A DNA stretch of 64,000 bases from Syngnathus acus (GCF_901709675.1 NC_051088.1:9884193-9948192), one strand, 5' to 3'; numbered from the stretch's first letter, positions 1-13,070 are shown. Made by a program: numbers and translations. Notes: generated by a model not told the origin, from the sequence alone.

Positions 1-3000
1 TGCTGTCCCTGGGTGTTCTCCTCATTGTGTTTCGCTGGCGCCCACGGCTAGCTCTTTTTGCACGCTGCCGTCCCTGTCCTCTGGGGCTTGCAGATCTTGT
101 GCTAATACGAGTGAGTAAAGTTATTTTGTCTCTCTACTTTTGATTGTTCTGACAAAGCACAGCACTGTGGTGGCTTGTGCTTGAAACATTTCTTTAGAGA
201 AGTGTACGTTGACTGCATCGTCACTTTGTCCCAAGGAGTCGCATTACTTGCCAAAGTCTTCATTTGTTTGTCATGCATGTTTCAAGAGGATGGGATAGTA
301 AAAATTTAAATGTTCAAGTATGTTAAATTTTGCAACAGTATCGATATCACTATAATCAAAAAACATATTGCATGTTTTTCGTAGCCCTTATATATATTTA
401 TGAACACTGCTAGGTTAAACTACCACCTTGCACTGCACAAAATGATGATGATAGAACTTTATTCATCCCACAGCAGGGAAATTTACTTGTCACAGCAGCG
501 CATACGAGTGCAAGAAAACAAGTGCCAAAATTTCAAAAAGGATAAATAACAAACAAAGACAAGTGCCGCTAGTGGAGACGAAACACATAAATGTGTGTGC
601 AAACAAAGAACTCTACTCAAATATTTGTGTGGTCATTTTGCCTTCAGGATAATTGTGGCATATTCCATGTGGTGGAGGTTCTCACAGAGGAGTTGGAGGA
701 GGGAAGGTGGGCTGCCTTAAGAGCGTTGCTTTATGTCCACACAACACACAAAAAAAACCTCTACCATTTTTGCTCTGTTCTTCTCTCCCTACTAGTTTGG
801 AATTATTGGGCGATACAGAGACTACAGAATGGAGGGACACAGTTGAGCTTTACCAGGAGAAGGTGAAGAACAAGTTCTGTTTTTCCATGATTTATTTATT
901 TGTCTTTTTTTTTTTTCTTAAATGTGCAATTAGTGGAGCGTTGTCAGACCTTGTAAATGTTGTTTTATAGAAAACTCTACTGCGCTACTACCTGTTTGAA
1001 GGACTTCGCTTCATATGGTTGGACAGGAAGGCAGCTTTCTGTCTTGCAAGGTAATTTTACTGAAAGGAATTTTACTGAATACCAAGCAAATTGTTGGTTT
1101 CTTTGATTACACATTGAGATATAATATGACACTGCCATCATAAAATCAAATGTTTTTTTTTTTTTTACTGTAGTGTCCTCAATGAGGACTGGACCTGCAA
1201 GGACCTTCATGGTTACAAAAATGGTTTGAGTCACCTTGAGCAGAACTTTAGGTGAGCACAGCAACATTATTGAGTGTTTGACCTGATTGTGACTGCTTCA
1301 TTTTGTTGTATATTATATTAAAACAAATGTTTTTCCTCATAGTGTGTACTAGCTCAGTGGCCTTGTGGTATGAGTGTCCGCCCTGAGACTGGGAGGTCGT
1401 GGGTTCGATCCCCGACCGATTCATACCAAAAGACTATAAAATAGAACCCGGTGCCTCCCTGCTTGACACTCGGCATTAAGGGTTGGATTGGGGATGCTGT
1501 GAGGAGCTGCGCCCCCCAGTCATTATTAATGCGCAATGTATAGCTTCTACTATAGAAGCTTGTCTGAGGACGACCGAGAGAGAGTGACCGCTGCTCTAAT
1601 GCAAACGGCTCAGTTAGTCTGTGATTGTTGTCCATCTAATTAAGCCTAAGTTTGATCTATATTGCTCATTTAAAAAAGTCTTTTGTTGTAACAGAATAAT
1701 TTTTGCAGGTATGAATCACCCTTTTGTCAGTGTTCGTAATCTTTGTTTTGTTTTTTTCTTCTAGGAGACAAGTGTATGGGCCCAACGTGATTGATGTGCC
1801 TGTGAAGTCTTACTTCAAACTATTGATTGAGGAGGTGAGATGGATATTTAACTCATTTTGTATTTTCTTTTTTTTATATATATATATACGTATATATTTG
1901 ATACCTCTGGTTTGTATTTCTTTAATCACCTAGTTACAATTTGCTGATCAAAATGTTATCTTCTCTTCTTAGGTGCTCAACCCCTTTTATGTGTTCCAGT
2001 TATTTAGCATGGTCCTGTGGACGGTTGATGAATATTACTACTACTCCACGAGTATATTTTTAATTTCTCTTATATCCATTGGTATCTCACTTTATGAGAT
2101 CCGCAAGGTGAGACTTGATTTGCACTGATTTTTATTTTTGATTCGTAATTTTTTTTAAATTAATGATAAGAATGTATAAAACTAATAGCTTTTTATCTGC
2201 TTCATAGCAAAGAGTCATTCTTCACAACATGGCCCGATTGGTCACTAATGTCACCGTGATAAGAACCTCTGGAGGTATTTATGTCCATATTCTCCCAATT
2301 TTGTTCATATAATTGTGTAGAGGTTTTATGTAGTGCCTTCGATTAAAAAGATAAACATGTTTTCTCAGAGCAGGAGAACGTTAGTTCAATGGAGCTGGTG
2401 CCTGGTGACTGCATATGCTTACCTAAGAATGGCCTGCTGATGCCTTGTGATGCTGCCCTGCTGGCAGGGGAGTGTCTGATAAATGAGGGCATGTTGACAG
2501 GTCAGCACACTCGGAACTTTAGCAAAAAGATCTTTTATGCTTCCCTGTGTTCATGACCTAACAATACCACAAGCCCATAAAACTGCTTTTCCACTTCCCC
2601 AAATGTCTTCAGGCTGGCATCCAGATATATAATGTTTTTCAAACCAGATGAGGATCGATTTTTGGATGTCATTCAAATATGCATGTCTCGCTATTGATGT
2701 ATGTTGTGTGTCCATACGAAAATTAGAGATATTTTCAACTATTACCTGTGTGCAGGTGAGAGCGTTCCAGTGCTGAAAACTCCCCTGCTGGATTCGGAGA
2801 ATATATACAACTCGGCCGCTGAGCGCAAGAACACACTGTTCTGTGGAACGCAGCTCATCAGGGCCAAAGGAGGAGGTCTCGGTGATTTTGGTGCTGTCGC
2901 CGTAGTCACAGGCACTGGTGAGTAAACAAAATTATTTTTTAGAAAGATGAATTTACCATTAATTCTTGCTTTTCACTCAACAGATAATTTTAGTCAATTG

Positions 3001-6000
3001 CCCATCCCTAGGTACCGTAGTGTTTGCAAACCAGTTCACGCAATTGTGTGTCATCAACAGGATTTTTTACTGCCAAAGGTAACTTGATCAGCTCCATTTT
3101 GTACCCTCAGCCAACCAGCTTTCGCTTCTACCGAGACGCTGCAAAGTTCTTGGTCATTTTGGGGTTTCTTGGTAAGACCTTTTAACAGCAACATTAGACA
3201 TTCTATATTTAGTTTATTTTGTTCACTTGCATCATTGACACTTTGGACATAAATGATAATAGGGCCTTCCCCAAGTAGTGACTGCTTTAGCATCCACTTT
3301 GTCCTGCAAGTTATGTCCATGTCGTGTATCATTGCAAAAGTAGAATTCAGATTTTTAAATCCCTCTTTTCCTTTTTCTCTTTTTCCACAGCTCTTATTGG
3401 GACAATTTACAGCTTTGTTATACTCTCAAACTATGACGTAAGTGTGCACATAAGAAGCCTGGAATATCTGGGAACTTCTTGACAGTCCAAGCAATTCAGT
3501 CCCTCTGTATGTCTCTAGATGAGCTGGTTTTCGGTGGTGATTCGGGTTTTGGATATTGTCACCATTGTGGTGCCTCCGGCCCTGCCTGCCGCCATCACTG
3601 TCGGCACCATCTATGCCCAGAACAGACTGAAAAGGCAAGGCATCTTCTGCATAAGTCCACCACGCATCAATGTCTGTGGCAAGGTGTCGCTCTTTTGTTT
3701 TGACAAGGTGAGGACCGACTTGCTTTGTACTGTGTATGTGTGTGTGGGGCTGACTCTCACTCCCACTTTGTGTTCTCCAGACAGGAACCTTGACAGAGGA
3801 GGGCCTGGATGTGTGGGGAGTCGTGGAAGCGCGATCTGCCGGTTTTTCAGATGTGGTCTCTGACCCTAGACTTCTCCCACCTGGGCCAATGCTCTCGTGC
3901 CTTGCCTGCTGTCACACTCTTGCCCTGCTGCAAGGGGAGCCCATTGGAGACCCTCTGGAGCTCAAAATGTTCAACTCTACCGGTTGGGTATGAACCACAA
4001 AGCCTTATTTCATTCACATGATTTCAACTTTATGGTTACTATTTCATTGGGACAATTGACAATGTTAAACATCCAAAGATGAATTTTGTCTACTTAACTA
4101 TATTTACATTGTTAGATGTCTATTGAACCACAACTCTGTGTTTCTTTCCAGACACTCCAGGAACCAGAGGAAGACAGTGGTGTGCTGGATGCGGAGTTTG
4201 GAGGGCACAAAGTGTTAGCTGTAATGAAACATCCTCCGAGCCTGCTTCCTTTTCACCTAAATGTAAATCACTTTGTGCAATAATACATATATTATTTCAC
4301 TAGAGCATTTTCTTCATAATGAATCCATCTTTTTAGGCAGGCAGGCTTGTGCTGTTATGCAACAAAAAAGCTCACTGATTGTATCCCAACCAAATCTTTG
4401 GGGGGGGGGGAAATAAATAAATAATTAATTGAAAGAAGCCGTTAAACTATGCATAAAAAGCTAAATAGATAAAAAACAATGAACTGATTAAAAGTTGAAA
4501 ATGGAAGGTTGGCTTGGATGAAGTAAACCTTAGTTGCATGTATAAGAGTGGAAGCCTTTATTGCTTTTCTTTGCTGCAAAACTATGACCTTTCTATTGCT
4601 TTATGAAGCTCCTAAGATGTTCATCAGCCATGTGTGGTAAGTTCTGGTAACTTGGTAGCAGTAAAAACAAAGTGGGTGCCAACTGCAACAAACTGAAAGC
4701 GTTGTTCTTTATTTAATCGAGTTAAATGTTGCACCCAATCATAGAAATCTCAGTGAAAATGAAACTTCTTTTGCAGAGTCAATGACAACAATTGTTTTAT
4801 TGTGACGTTGTTAGGGTAATTCATATTTGTTATGTAGCATTGCAAAGTTTCAATCACTATCTTGCGTTTCCACTTATTCATATCTTTTACCTGCACCTTC
4901 ATGTTTCTTTCAGTCCTCAAGTGCACCTGTGGCAGTCGTTCAGCGGTTTCCCTTCTCTTCGGCCTTGCAGAGGATGAGCGTGGTGACTGTGGCCTGCGGG
5001 GGGCGCTCTGCTATAGCTTTCATGAAAGGTTCTCCAGAAATGGTGGCAAGCCTCTGCAGACAAGAAACTGGTCAGACAGCACGTTATGTTGTGATTTTTG
5101 ATATGCCAGTCACTGCTCAATTGGTCAGAAAATTATAATACAAATAATGTTCATCTGTTACACCAACAACGTTTAGTGACACTCAGGCACTAGATAGCAG
5201 AAGCTACAACTACTAACCACCTGTTAAAAAGTATGTGTGCCCTTAAGAACACATAAAGATATCTTCGCTGATGATCGACTTAGTTCTACCCCAAACCAGA
5301 TGTCTTTCACAGTTCCAAGACTGACCTGTTTGAGGCATCATGCTGCGACAGGGCATTCAGACTGCCCCAAAGTTCAACAATAACAGTATAGTTTGTGTAG
5401 TAGTAAACAAAAAAAAGCTGTTCGATATCACCTCCTCCATTTTGCATCTGTACCTGCGACTGGTGAACTGACACAAAAAAATAGCTGGAAAAATTACTGC
5501 TTTTACAGCCCGAGTAATTTGCTCTTTGAAACCTGGAGGGCAAATGGGGGAAAAAATGCAGAGTATTGTCTAATTAAGAGGTCTTTGGCTGTATTTCAGT
5601 TTATATGGTGTATTTTAAAGTCTGTCTCTTTTTTTCCCCATGAGTTAGAATGTTTTGCGTACGAGGTATCCACACTGAATAAGATGTATTCTAATTACAG
5701 TACCGCCGCAGTTTTCAAAGAAACTATGCAGATTTTCCAGTGAGGGTCTTCGAGTTCTTGCTCTTAGTTATAAACCAATGGACACAAGCACTGATCTAAG
5801 CGCCACTGAGCGGTGAGATTCCTGTCTTAGTCAGTCACATACGTACATCTGTTCTATGCAAATACTGAAATGGGTGCAACAGCGCAAACTGTCCGTGTGC
5901 ATATTTATCCACAGAGGGGAGGTAGAGAAAGACATGCAGTTCTTGGGCCTGTTGATGATGAAGAACCTGGTGAAGCCAGAGAGCGCTGACGTCATACGCA

Positions 6001-9000
6001 CATTGAGTTTGGCGAAGCTCCGAACTGTCATGGTCACAGGTGGGAGACGAAACGGTCATCCTCCTTTAACGTACCGACTACAGTCAGTAGCATTTGCCAG
6101 ATTATGTTATTCATCAAACATTCCCAAATGTTAAATCTCACCTCCCACAGGTGACAACATTCGAACAGCAATCAATGTTGCCCAAAGCTGTGGAATGGTG
6201 AGGGCTGATGAGAGGGTCATCTTTGTTGAAGCTGCTGCCCGCACAGCTCAAACCAGACCCACGCTGAGGTTCACCCTAGAAGATCAGGAGGGCACGTTAG
6301 TCACAGCCCAGGTCAATCCCACTCACACATCAATCAAAAGCACCGGCGCACCACTCGTGTGTATCCCTGCGCATACTTATATACAGTATACACATATATT
6401 TATATATGCCAGTATATATACATATTCTCACCAGTTTGGAATTTTTACATGTAAGCTAACAGGAATGTGGAGTTCATCAGTGTAATACTTTTAAGATTAT
6501 TTCTTGTTAAGCATTCCTACTTAATACATACTAAATTGTAGTTACATGCCATTGACATTTTTCTCCTCTCTAAGGGTCTCTACCAGACACATTTTGGTTA
6601 TCATTTGGCTATTAATGGCAGTTCATTTGCTGTCCTCTGTGACCACTTCCCTGAGCATCTGCCAAAGGTAATGAAAACATGTTGTCTGCTTTTCTCACTA
6701 AAAAACTGAAAAGTCTGTTCTGTCCTTTTACTGTAGTGTAATGTTGTCGTGATGTCATTGCACAGGTTTTGATGCGAACAACAGTCTTTGCACGTATGGC
6801 TCCTGACCAGAAAACACAACTGGTGAAAGAGTTGCAGAAACTAAAGTGAGTGCACACACCGGAAGGAATGGAAACATTTTAAATCAATGTGTCAGGTAGA
6901 AAATGTCTTTGTGGTGTTTTTTGTTTTTTTTAATGTTTGTTAAGCTCCTGTGTCACGTCAACTTTGGCATCTTTTCTTTTTTTGCTGGAGTGACTGCTTT
7001 TTCCCTGAGATGCTCATAAACTAAGTTCCAAATAATTTTCCTCAATAGTGGATGCAAATAATTTGCTGCATTTTTTATTTTACAAAATAACTGTTGTCAT
7101 CAGTAATTTTTTTTTTTGGAAAGCATTTGAATCCTACTCTAATGGTTGATGACGTGAACATTACGTGTCATTTGCATCAACTAGTTAGAAAAATCTGAGA
7201 AAAATATACAGTAATGCTATAATAAAGTTTAAAAAAAAAAAAAAAAAGAGTTTGAGTTCAGTGCTCCTCAAATTTTCTTTACAACAGCTACCTGGTGGGC
7301 ATGTGTGGAGATGGTGCCAACGATTGCGGTGCCTTGAGAGCTGCTGACGCCGGCATCTCTTTGTCAGAGGCAGAGGCTTCCATCGCTTCGCCTTTTACCT
7401 CCAAGACTCAAAACATCAGCTGTGTGCCACTGCTCATTAGGTAAGCAATCATGGTGATGCCATTCAACCAAGAGTGGCAGCACGGCGGGGTGGTGGTTAG
7501 CACATCAGGAGGTGCCACTCTCCTTTTCTGTGTGTGCTTGTGTGCTTAATTTTTAAAATGTTTCCAGGAGGCGTTATTGAGTTTTAGGTGCCCCCCCCCA
7601 TATTCATCCAGTCGTTGCCTTGAGTGCCTCATGTCTGACTTGTTCTTGTCGCTGCAGAGAAGGTCGATGTTCCCTGGTCACCGCGTTCAGCCTTTTCAGA
7701 TACATGGCCGTGTACAGCATGATTCAGTTCTGCTCTGTGCTCATTCTATACGCAGTGAGTCCACCATCTAACAATATTAGCACAGATGATAGTCCTAGAA
7801 AATTTTGACATGCTGAAAACTTGTCCAGGTGAGCACCAATCTGGCTGACCTGCAGTTCCTGTTCATTGACGTTGCACTTGTGACCCTGTTGGCTATCGTG
7901 ATGGGGAAAGGCGGCCCCAGTGAGAAACTGAGCCCCTACCGGCCTCCGGCCAATCTGATGGCCCTGCCCGTTTTAGGCAGCCTCTTCATCCACATATCCA
8001 TGATAATCTTAGCCCAGTTGACTGCGCTCTTCATCACCACCTCACAGGATTGGTCAGTGCAAAGTCAACAACTTATGTGTGTTGTGCACCAAAATTTGTG
8101 TTATGTTTAGATCGATCAATCCTCTTACTAGTTTCTTAACAATCAATTAATCGCTGGCTTTTCCATCAGGTATATTCCGCTCAATTCCACAGTGTTTGGG
8201 ACTGCCAACTTACCCAACATGGACAACACCAGTGTGTTTTCCTTGTCTGGTTTCCAGTACATCTTCATGGCTGTGGTGGTAACAAAGGGTCTCCCTCACA
8301 AGAAACTTATTTATCACAACGGTAAGAGTTGTTTGCACCTCGTCCATTATTGCTTATTGCTTTAAAATCCTGTTTTACTTAGTAGTGCAGTTTTTCAAAA
8401 ATGTCCTTGTTCTCCTTGCAGTGATATTCCTGTGTTTACTCCTCGTCCTGTTTGCCGTGATGACTTGTCTGGTTTTGTATCCCGGACCTTTCTTCATAAA
8501 GATAATGCAGCTCTATGACTTCGCTGACTTGCATTTCAAGATGCTGCTTGTCGCTCTGGCTGCTCTCAATTTCCTTGTTTGTTTTGTGGTGGAGGTGAGT
8601 GTCACTGGGCTGTCATTTCTTAGCTTGAGCTTTTTGACACCCATTCATCCGTGCAAAAATATGAACATGCAATGACGTCACCATTAACATCCCCGGTGAA
8701 ATCTAACATCTCCCTGACAGATGTTTGTCTCTGCATTACTATTATTATAACTTCAACATACTTCCTTGACACCAATTACGATTTTCTTATTAGCCAAGCT
8801 TTTGGTGCCATCTTGTCTTGTGGCATTTTAGATCAATATAGAAAGAGCACACAAATATAAATAGGTGAGTTTTTCAGTAATTAGCTACGGATGTGTTTCA
8901 CAGGAGAAAAAAAACCTGATGTTAATTTGTGAACAACAAACAGCAGCTCGTAGCGGTTGACTCTAACTGGCAGTCAAAAGTATGATTATCAAGGGTTTTT

Positions 9001-9188
9001 TTTTGGGTTCACAGATGCTGATCGATGTTGGTGTGCTGAACCATCTTCACCGTCTATGCCCAAAGCGTTCATCCAAGAAAAAGTTCAAACACCTCAACTC
9101 AATCCTTTGCAACCCCAGTGTCCCATCATGGCCGCCCCTGAACCAAACACTTTACTCTTCTGAGTACACAGCTGTTGGCATAAATTAG
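1..9188 (+). CDS. atp13a2: ATP13A2, lysosomal P5B-type polyamine-transporting ATPase (5' end cut off by window)
   Basis: Exons read by eye: 1-110 (partial), 648-706, 796-862, 971-1050, 1174-1251, 1765-1834, 1973-2107, 2208-2274, 2369-2500, 2756-2917, 3061-3171, 3391-3437, 3519-3707, 3781-3987, 4152-4262, 4914-5070, 5701-5812, 5915-6039, 6151-6311 (or 6356), 6575-6667, 6766-6845, 7288-7440, 7658-7754, 7829-8052, 8170-8321, 8422-8594, 9015-9188. They join in frame to about 1,107 aa plus stop; human ATP13A2 is 1,180 aa, so only about 70 N-terminal residues are missing. Visible P-type ATPase signatures, in partial numbering: actuator TGES (about 265-268, split over exons 9/10), the P5B-type PPALP membrane motif (exon 13), phosphorylated Asp in DKTGT (Asp434, split between 3707 and 3781), and hinge GDGAND (exon 22). 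The C-terminal PKRSSKKKF stretch resembles the ATP13A2 tail more than ATP13A3/4/5. From the family: it exports polyamines from late endosomes and lysosomes; human loss causes Kufor-Rakeb parkinsonism. Family assignment is certain; the paralogue is very likely. Confidence 0.95.
111..647 (+). other. ATP13A2 intron with retrotransposon-like fragment
   Basis: This is the first intron present in the window. Around 447-500 it carries a short stretch ending in a pattern of tttatt, cccac and gggaaatt, resembling the 3' tail shared by several fish non-LTR elements. Nothing else was recognised. Confidence 0.4.
1351..1640 (+). mobile_element. tRNA-headed SINE in ATP13A2 intron
   Basis: The first ~130 bp has a tRNA-like promoter: an A-box-like segment at about 1366-1377 and a B-box GGTTCGATCCC near 1400. 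It closely matches the head of the SINE at 14,322, including 'gtgtccgccctgagactgg' and the 'cattaagggttgga' segment. After about 1,490 the two copies diverge, so this copy has a different 3' body. It sits in the intron between the exons ending at 1251 and starting at 1765. It is not a functional tRNA gene because no complete cloverleaf is visible. Confidence 0.8.
7470..7560 (+). mobile_element. short SINE-head fragment in ATP13A2 intron
   Basis: Contains 'cggggtggtggttagcacat', the A-box region of a common fish tRNA-derived SINE head. A related sequence occurs in the opposite orientation at 30,560-30,625. Only the head is recognisable. Confidence 0.45.
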
Positions 9189-9221
9189 TGTCTTGCCCCC
9201 TCCTCCTGAAATACAAACAAT

Positions 9222-9285
9222 AATAAAGTGTTTGGATTTATGACTCGACTGAGGTATTCTCATTTTGTGTGTGGATGGTAATAAA
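9222..9285 (+). terminator. atp13a2: ATP13A2 polyadenylation signals
   Basis: Two AATAAA hexamers on the plus strand, at 9222-9227 and 9280-9285, lie 34 and 92 bases after the ATP13A2 stop codon. A T-rich stretch follows at 9291-9305, as expected for a cleavage region. The 3' UTR would thus be only 60-115 bases long. Confidence 0.8.
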
Positions 9286-9314
9286 GCACTTTTTTTTTTT
9301 TTTTTGCAAATCAG

Positions 9315-10622
9315 TTTATTAAATCTGTTTATTTACAGGCTTTTGCATTAGCAGAGTTGTCTGCTGCACTTTCGCTCGTAAGCCTTTTGTTGCTCACATT
9401 CTCCACTTGCTTGCACCCCCAGGAAGAAGCAACACAGGGGACCTTTCCATCAATGGCTTGTACCACAAAATATGGCTTGCTCAAAGTCTACGTGAACAGA
9501 AACATGGGTGAGGATGAAGAACATGAAACAGCGACATCAAGAAACAGCATTCCTTGGTTAACTGGTGACTTGGTCTCTGGATCATATTTAAATAGCACAT
9601 CCTCCTCATTCATAGCATTGTCAGTCAGAATTCCAGCAGTGATCTTTTGCACAAGGAATCACGTAAACATTACAAACAGACAACAGCCACCATATTGGCA
9701 TAAGTTCATGCTAAAAATGAAGGAAATGCAATCCTTTTTAATGGATTCCTTCTGGAGCCATTTGAAGGAGTTGAGTTGCTATGTGTTGCGCAAGGCCAAG
9801 CTTGCTAAAAGCAAAGGAAACTCATGCTTTATGTATAAACTAAGTTGGGGGTAACCTGATTTCCATCTTTGTTCTTGGGTTAAAATACTGCTGACATTAC
9901 TCTCATCTTGTACAACATATTTAAAAGGCGGAAAAGCTACTTAAAAAGTCAACGTGAAGCTCACTTAATTTACTCGAGGTGCTTACTTTTTAAACAGAAA
10001 AATGTGATAGTCCAAGGAGTAAGGCCGGCAACCCCTCCCCTCCCACAACAAAATAAAGCAGGAACAAGAATGGTTCAAAACAAATGGCAACATGCTCTGA
10101 AGGGGCACGTCGATAAAGCTACATTGCAACACTGCAAGATGATCGATCTGCATCCCAAAAAACAATGGCTATATTTCATAGTTTATGTATCTCGAGGGCT
10201 GTGCTGGCATGTCCTCTAAACAATGATTTATGTAAAAACAACCAAGCAGAGAAACCTTTATAATAATCCAAAAATTTGGGGGAAAGCAAAAGATAAAAAG
10301 TTGGTGAGCTAAGCTTTAAAAAAAAAGCACAACTATAAAGTGAGCTCTTGATTATTATTGCTGAGGGATGGCCCTCACTGCACCTCTTCTTTGCTAGTCT
10401 TTGCTTGAAGAGAAGGAGTGAGGTGTTCCTTGTAAAGGGATCATCACAGTGAGTCCAGGCGTTCATTGTCACAGTGTCTCGACGGAAGAAGGAAGGGCTA
10501 GGGGGAGATGCTTTTTCCTGTGGAGGAGGTGTCCCACTCCAGCGGGAAGAATTTTGGAGCAATGTAGTGTTGTATGTCTGCTCCCCCTGCCCTCCTTCCT
10601 TCCAGTGGCCCCTAGGTCAAAA
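9315..10622 (-). other. szrd1: SZRD1 3' UTR, inferred
   Basis: No splice-supported coding sequence is seen between the SZRD1 stop (10,623) and the ATP13A2 end. On the minus strand AATAAA occurs at 9329-9334 and 9315-9320, right before the convergent ATP13A2 signals, so the SZRD1 3' UTR probably fills this ~1.3 kb. A 165-codon plus-strand open frame at 9357-9854 lies here, but has no recognisable domain or splice context and is taken as chance. Confidence 0.6.
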
Positions 10623-12863
10623 TTATCTGTGCTGTCGGAACCCTTGGGTACCGTCGGGGCTGGTTGGCTGTCGGACCGCGTGATTGTTGGACCTCGTGTC
10701 CTCTGAAGGCAACGTAGAGTTGATGCGACCCGCCCTGGAGGAAAGACAGAAGAGGTGAATATTTCTATGTACGTTCATCATATTGAGATTGTAAATGGCA
10801 CCCGTAGACCGGAAAGTAAGTATTTGCCAAAACCCAATTCAGGAGTTGCAGTGCTCAAATAACACAATTTTTTCTTGTCTAGTGTCTAATAGACATTTAC
10901 CTGTCTGCACCATTCTTATCTTGGGCCGTCTCCTCCGGAGAAGCACTCCCCAAAATTCTTTTCCGGGCCTCGGCGTACTCCGCCTCGCGCTGTGCCAGGG
11001 ACTTGACCTGCGGCGTGGGCCTGTTCTGGTTCAGGGGAGACCCCAGCGACCCGTTGTTTGCGGGCCGCTTCAAGATGCGAATCTGAGGTGGCGGCGCTGC
11101 CGGTAGAGAGTCGTCCTGGATGACCATGGCCGTCTTCAGTGACGAGTGTGGAGAACAATGGTGGTTACTTGACTCTCTAGAAACGGCAGTCAGCAAATTA
11201 AAACTTGCAAATGTCAGCTTCCTTGAATGGCTGAAAATTAGCGAAATAATCTTAATCCAAGAAGGCAATATTATTATTATTAATAATAATAAAACCCCTG
11301 AATACAGTTAAAGAAATGATAGGAAATTACATTCATACTACTTTAACCTAACTTCAACAAATACAGTTCAATTATCTTACTGTTCTCTCTGGCTGATTCT
11401 TAGTTTCTCCTCTAACCGCTTATCCATTTCCTGTGGAAGGAAAACACAAACATAAATTCATGTAAACATATTAGTCCAATAGGGATTTTGATGGCAGGGA
11501 GGAAAAATAAAGTGTGTGACGGGGATAGAGCAGTGGTTCTTAACCTGGGTTTGATCGAACCCTAGGGGTTCGGTGAGTCGGTCTCAGGGGTTCGACAGAC
11601 CCTCCATTCTGATTTGCCAGTATGTCATTTGTTGTGACTTCATGCAGTGTGTCGGTTTTGTTCTTTGAACAAGGTGATGTTCATGCACGGCTCATTTTGT
11701 GCACCAGTAAAAAAAACATCTATGTCTAGAATTAAAAAAATATATATCACTAAAGAGGGGTTCGGTGAATGCGCATATGAAACTGGTGGGGTTCGGTACC
11801 CCCAACAAGGTTAAGAACCACTGCTATAGAGCAAGTCTCTGAATGGAAGGAAAGCAGGGTTGAGTTACAAGCTATTTATACATTGGTTACACCAGGGCAG
11901 CTGTCAAGTCGCGGCATGAACGTGCCCAGCTCACGAACATTAACCGTATTAAGCCGTCATGAGTTGGGTTTTTTTCGATGACAACTGGGATATTTGCGCA
12001 ATAATGACGTGAGACGTAGCGCCGCTGTCTAGCCACTTCCGGCTATCAGCGCCTTCGCGGGCCGCGTTGATGACGTCATCGATTAACGCTAAGCTAACTT
12101 TGGCTGTAAACTTAATCGCCAGTGACCGTCGTTAAATGGCTAACCTGGCCACTTCCCAAACATTTTGTCAACGATACACTGTTAGCCGTCAAACTTGTCA
12201 AATTCAGCTATTTGTAAAGGAACTTCAACAAGACAAGGAGCTAATACCATTACATTAAATTGGCTATCGTGAAAAGTTGGGTCCGCGCTGAATAAATCGG
12301 AGTTAACATGTGCGGGTGTCGGTGTCGTGTAAATTACAATTATGAAGCCTTCGCTTTGAGCGTGTACCACCGATACAAAAGTAGAATCAGAAGAGGTAGC
12401 TGGAACTAGAACATCCAAAAAGTAAATTGACACGAACCGGCGTCTGCATTCTATTTTCCATGCCAGCCATAGCAGCATTAGCATTAGCTAAAGGAAGAAA
12501 CGAAAACTTAATTCGCCGAATTTGGCTCGCACAATACCCGGCTCTCTTCGAGATAGATTACGAACAAGTCCGTAAAAAATAACCCGGTATCTTGACGAGC
12601 TCGCTCGGGTATTGCCAAGTTAACGCGCCAGCCGCTTGGTGTTAGCTCGCTAACTTTGTCGATGCTAACGCGCTAGCACGAGCCACATTGTTGGCCCGCG
12701 GGACTTGGGACACACCAGAAGCTTTCCGAGATTGTCTCGCAACGACACCGAATTGAAGTCTCTGGCATGGCGTTGGCATAAGAATCAATGTCAGGGTTGT
12801 CTTGTCTTGCTTTACCCCGTTATCAGCCGCTTCCTCCCAACTTTCCGCGACCTCTTCATCCAT
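10623..12863 (-). CDS. szrd1: SZRD1, SUZ domain-containing RNA-binding protein 1
   Basis: Coding exons on the minus strand: 12816-12863, 11381-11430, 10901-11176, 10623-10734. Joined they give 161 aa (human SZRD1 is 152 aa). The N-terminus reads [14 protein letters not shown], almost identical to the human start. Next come a basic KRLEEKLRI segment and the SUZ-domain core with [38 protein letters not shown] and SASPEE. The last exon holds the SUZ-C-like tail ending GFRQHR. The start ATG at 12,863 has A at -3 and G at +4. SUZ domains bind RNA in other proteins; the cellular role of SZRD1 is poorly known. It lies tail-to-tail with ATP13A2; both also lie on human 1p36.13. Confidence 0.95.
11531..11823. 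mobile_element. non-autonomous hAT-type MITE in SZRD1 intron
   Basis: Begins CAGTGGTTCTTAACCTGGG and ends with the inverted TTAAGAACCACTG. Internal 'ggggttcggtg' motifs repeat, as in hAT/Charlie-like MITEs. It is flanked by 8-bp sequences ggatagag and ctatagag (6 of 8 identical), consistent with the 8-bp target duplication of hAT elements. There is no transposase frame inside. It lies in the 1.4-kb intron between SZRD1 coding exons 1 and 2. Confidence 0.85.
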
Positions 12864-13070
12864 GTTTCATGTTGCTGAAGACACGCTGTTACGCGGCTCC
12901 TGCACAGCCGGGTCCGCCTCTCTACCCACAGTCACGTCACCGTGACGGCTTCCCCCGCGGCATGGTGAAATTCCCCAGTCCACCCCACTGCCGATTGTGA
13001 TCTACGTACGGTGGTTGTCAGTTTACGAGGTTAGGCACGGCGCGCAAGCAGGGGCGTTTCTACACCCCCG
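12864..13070 (-). promoter_or_regulatory. szrd1: putative SZRD1 promoter and 5' UTR
   Basis: The ~200 bp upstream of the SZRD1 start codon is GC-richer than its surroundings and carries several CpG dinucleotides, as does the start of intron 1 (12,000-12,800). No TATA box is evident. The transcription start cannot be placed from sequence alone. Confidence 0.4.

Noticed and set aside
1351-1440. Possible tRNA gene
   Set aside because: A- and B-box-like motifs are present but no full cloverleaf; the same head recurs at 14,322, so it is a SINE.
6195-6485. Alternative ATP13A2 exon extending to 6,485
   Set aside because: Past 6,356 the sequence is low-complexity TA-rich intron; both plausible donors lie earlier.
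9357-9854. 165-codon plus-strand open frame after ATP13A2
   Set aside because: It lies antisense to the inferred SZRD1 3' UTR, past both ATP13A2 poly(A) signals, with no known domain.
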